This document shows, piece by piece, positions 41,189 through 43,248 of a DNA stretch of 43,248 nucleotides; the first letter of the stretch is position 1; every line of letters starts with the position of its first letter. The stretch covers positions 1-43,248 of the forward strand of contig JAFYRW010000015.1 in assembly GCA_017546785.1 (NCBI GenBank), in the 5' to 3' direction. The DNA is from Bacteroidaceae bacterium (lineage in GTDB: Bacteria > Bacteroidota > Bacteroidia > Bacteroidales > Bacteroidaceae). Position numbers and translations under genes: made by a program. A model generated the notes under the pieces. That model was given only the letters and a program-made list of their open reading frames with translations. It had not been told where the DNA came from and did no database searches.

Positions 41189-41386
41189 TTATTTTTGATT
41201 TAATTCGCGAGAACGCAACTCACTCTTCATACGCGCGATAGTACGGCGTGTCTTCTTCAACAACTCAGGATTCTCCAGGGGTGATATTGCGTGATTCAGT
41301 CTCATTTGAGCATAACGAGCAACTTCTGTCTCCACTCTTTCTGTGAGCTCAGCTGTAGAGAGCTCTCTAATTTCTGCTATCTTCAT
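41189..41386 (-). CDS. rpmC: 50S ribosomal protein L29
   Basis: L29 is a two-helix protein by the exit tunnel, close to the trigger-factor site. The 65-residue product (MKIAEIRELSTAELTERVET, then RYAQMRLNHAISPLENPELL and KTRRTIARMKSELRSRELNQ K) has the typical size and helical pattern. It lies between rplP (8-nt gap) and rpsQ. Confidence 0.96.
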   Translation of the reverse strand: MKIAEIRELSTAELTERVETEVARYAQMRLNHAISPLENPELLKKTRRTIARMKSELRSRELNQK

Positions 41387-41394
41387 AATTATGC

Positions 41395-41820
41395 TTAATT
41401 TTGAGCGTCATAATCGCGTCTAACAATAAACTTAGTTGTAACAGGAAGTTTTTGTGCTGCAAGACGCAAAGCCTCTTTAGCAATCTCGTAAGAAACTCCC
41501 TCTACCTCGATGAGGATACGACCCGGAGTAACCGGGAATACAAAACCTTCGGGATCTCCTTTACCCTTACCCATACGTACGTCAGCAGGCTTACGAGTGA
41601 TAGGTTTATCGGGGAAAATTCGGATCCAGATCTGTCCCTGACGCTGCATATAACGAGTTACCGCGATACGAGCAGCCTCAATCTGACGACCATTTAACCA
41701 TTTGTACTGCAGACACTTGATTCCGAATGAACCGAATGCGAGCTGGTTTCCTCTCTGAGCAAAACCTTTCTGCACACCGTGCTGCACTCTTCTATATTTT
41801 GTCTTTTTAGGCTGTAACAT
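41395..41820 (-). CDS. rplP: 50S ribosomal protein L16
   Basis: L16 organises the A site of the large subunit. The 141-residue product has [34 protein letters not shown] and [20 protein letters not shown]. The signature [20 protein letters not shown] is followed by [13 protein letters not shown]. It lies 20 nt after rpsC. Confidence 0.97.
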   Translation of the reverse strand: MLQPKKTKYRRVQHGVQKGFAQRGNQLAFGSFGIKCLQYKWLNGRQIEAARIAVTRYMQRQGQIWIRIFPDKPITRKPADVRMGKGKGDPEGFVFPVTPGRILIEVEGVSYEIAKEALRLAAQKLPVTTKFIVRRDYDAQN

Positions 41821-41840
41821 AATTCTTCAAATTCAATTCA

Positions 41841-42569
41841 TTAACGATTGTTGTTCTTCTTACGTTTGAAGTTTCTTCCACCAGCCGGATTGTTGTTGCG
41901 ACCGCTCTCCTTGCTCTGAGTAAAGTTAGGAGCGAGGTCTCTCTTCTCATAAACCTCACCACGGCAAATCCAAACCTTGATACCAAGCAAACCAACCTTA
42001 GTCAAGGCCTCAGCCTGACAGTAGTCAATGTCTGCACGGAATGTGTGCAAAGGAGTACGACCCTCCTTGTACATCTCGGAACGAGCCATCTCGGCACCGT
42101 TCAAACGTCCAGAAATTTGTACTTTGATACCCTCTGCACCTGCACGCATTGCGCCGGCGATAGCAGTCTTAATTGCGCGACGGTAAGCGATCTTACCCTC
42201 AACCTGACGTGCTATGTTGTTTGCTACGATATTAGCATCCAACTCGAGTTTCTTAACCTCGAAGATATTGATCTGTATCTCCTTGTCGGTAATCTTCTTC
42301 AACTCCTCTTTCAACTTATCAACTTCCTGACCACCCTTACCGATGATGATACCGGGTTTTGCAGTGCAAACAGTGATTGTAATAAGTTTCAAAGTACGCT
42401 CGATGACAATTCTTGATACGCTAGCTTTAGCCAAACGTACATTAAGGTATTTTCTGATTTTTGTATCCTCAACCAATTCGTCACCGCAGCTCTTACCTAC
42501 ACACCAGTTGGATTCCCATCCTCTGATGATACCTAATCGATTACTAATTGGATTAACCTTCTGTCCCAT
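41841..42569 (-). CDS. rpsC: 30S ribosomal protein S3
   Basis: S3 lines the mRNA entry channel. The 242-residue product starts [20 protein letters not shown]. The KH domain (about 40-110) has the motif [20 protein letters not shown]. The C-terminal domain has [40 protein letters not shown], and the basic Asn-rich tail [10 protein letters not shown]. The start overlaps the rplV end by 17 nt, so the two are translationally coupled. Confidence 0.97.
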   Translation of the reverse strand: MGQKVNPISNRLGIIRGWESNWCVGKSCGDELVEDTKIRKYLNVRLAKASVSRIVIERTLKLITITVCTAKPGIIIGKGGQEVDKLKEELKKITDKEIQINIFEVKKLELDANIVANNIARQVEGKIAYRRAIKTAIAGAMRAGAEGIKVQISGRLNGAEMARSEMYKEGRTPLHTFRADIDYCQAEALTKVGLLGIKVWICRGEVYEKRDLAPNFTQSKESGRNNNPAGGRNFKRKKNNNR

Positions 42570-42987
42570 TGCTTTCTACGTTTAGATTGTCATTACTTAC
42601 TTTTGTATCCACGTAAATTGTAACGTGGTTGGAACGCTTGCGAATTCTGTATCCGCGACCCTGAGGTGCAGGACGCATACGGTAGAGAGTGCGTGCCTCG
42701 TCTACGAATATCTGCGAGATATAAAGCTCGCCATTTTCAGCCTTACGCTCGTTTTTCTGCTCCCAGTTTGCTATAGCTGAACGCAACAGTTTCTCAACGT
42801 TGGCCGAAGCAGCTTTAGTCGAAAATTTAAGGACACCAAGTGCGCGACCCACCTCCATACCACGTACCATATCGGCTACGAGACGCATCTTACGGGGTGA
42901 AGAGGGGATATCCTTTGCACTGGCAAAGTACAGACTTTTGCGAGCCTCTTTTCTTTTGTCAGCAGCTAATTTTTTTCTTGCTCCCAT
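42553..42987 (-). CDS. rplV: 50S ribosomal protein L22
   Basis: L22 lines the exit tunnel with an extended loop and is a macrolide-resistance site. The 144-residue product starts [20 protein letters not shown]. It has [39 protein letters not shown], and the tunnel loop region [20 protein letters not shown], then [11 protein letters not shown]. The last residues overlap rpsC. The start has an extra basic segment ahead of the core, common in Bacteroidetes. Confidence 0.96.
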   Translation of the reverse strand: MGARKKLAADKRKEARKSLYFASAKDIPSSPRKMRLVADMVRGMEVGRALGVLKFSTKAASANVEKLLRSAIANWEQKNERKAENGELYISQIFVDEARTLYRMRPAPQGRGYRIRKRSNHVTIYVDTKVSNDNLNVESNGTEG

Positions 42988-43025
42988 TATAATTATTTAT
43001 TTTATTTCAGTTTTTAAATACCTGA

Positions 43026-43248
43026 TTACTTTTTGCGGTTACCAGAGTGACCACGGAAAGTACGTGTAGGAGCGAACTCGCCCAACTTGTGACCTACCAT
43101 ATTCTCGGTAATGTAAACAGGGATAAATTTATTTCCGTTATGAACAGCGATTGTGTGTCCCACAAAATCGGGAGAAATCATAGAAGCACGAGCCCAAGAC
43201 TTGATGACCGATTTCTTACCGCTCTCGTTCATGGCAAGCACTTTGCTC
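43026..43248 (-). CDS. rpsS: 30S ribosomal protein S19 (5' end cut by the window edge)
   Basis: S19 binds the head of the small subunit with S13. The visible codons read [60 protein letters not shown] and [13 protein letters not shown], which is most of a normal 89-residue S19. Roughly 15 N-terminal residues lie beyond the right edge; the GTG at 43241 is an internal valine codon, not the start. It precedes rplV by 38 nt, as in the S10 operon. Confidence 0.96.
   Translation of the reverse strand, partial: SKVLAMNESGKKSVIKSWARASMISPDFVGHTIAVHNGNKFIPVYITENMVGHKLGEFAPTRTFRGHSGNRKK

Noticed and set aside
1-43248. CRISPR array, prophage, insertion sequence or defence island
   Set aside because: No regularly spaced direct repeats, transposase, integrase, phage structural or restriction/defence genes were seen; nearly all space is taken by conserved chromosomal genes.

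Overview
The window looks like a chromosomal segment of a Bacteroidales bacterium (Bacteroides/Prevotella-type). Supporting signs are the TAnnTTTG -7 promoter boxes of this phylum, A-rich start regions instead of strong Shine-Dalgarno sites, an Oar/TonB-type receptor fragment, a GH84 O-GlcNAcase close to the Bacteroides enzymes, DUF5683 and DUF3822 genes, and a spc/alpha ribosomal cluster with map-infA-rpmJ after secY. Most of the window is core genome.

Layout. 1-757: the 3' end of a chimeric reading frame (TonB-receptor fragment joined in frame to a DUF349-like C-terminus), a terminator, and a tRNA-Gln(CTG) on the minus strand. 927-4120: plus-strand operon rsfS-ftsH-cdsA (ribosome silencing, membrane proteolysis, phospholipid synthesis). 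4190-6118: minus-strand operon surE-lpxB (nucleotidase, lipid A), sharing a bidirectional terminator with cdsA. 6289-9277: a secreted GH84 hexosaminidase with two lectin-like repeats; its coding frame breaks in an A12 tract just before a type IX-like C-terminal sorting domain. 9469-15588: plus-strand cluster parA-parB-DUF5683-mltD-rel (chromosome partition, cell wall, stringent response). 15639-17170: minus-strand M23 peptidase-merR unit, with promoters diverging from alaS. 17171-21282: alaS convergent with a RecD-like helicase. 21434-23479: unknown membrane-anchored protein, DUF3822, rsmD. 23485-27959: minus-strand cardiolipin synthase and a large TonB-type outer-membrane protein. 28152-29188: an unknown 126-residue protein followed by a divergent sigma-70-like factor. 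29209-31148: GHL10-type glycosidase translationally coupled to a GNAT acetyltransferase. 31247-43248: minus-strand S10-spc-alpha ribosomal supercluster from rpsS (cut by the window edge) to rplQ, closed by a strong terminator.

I saw no CRISPR array, prophage, insertion sequence or defence island. The observations most worth checking are the A AAA AAG / A12 frame break in the GH84 gene, the in-frame receptor/DUF349 chimera at the left edge, and the small unknown gene paired with the unusual sigma factor. Homopolymer or assembly error is a live alternative for the first two. All product names rest on motif and family recognition from sequence alone; no searches were run.
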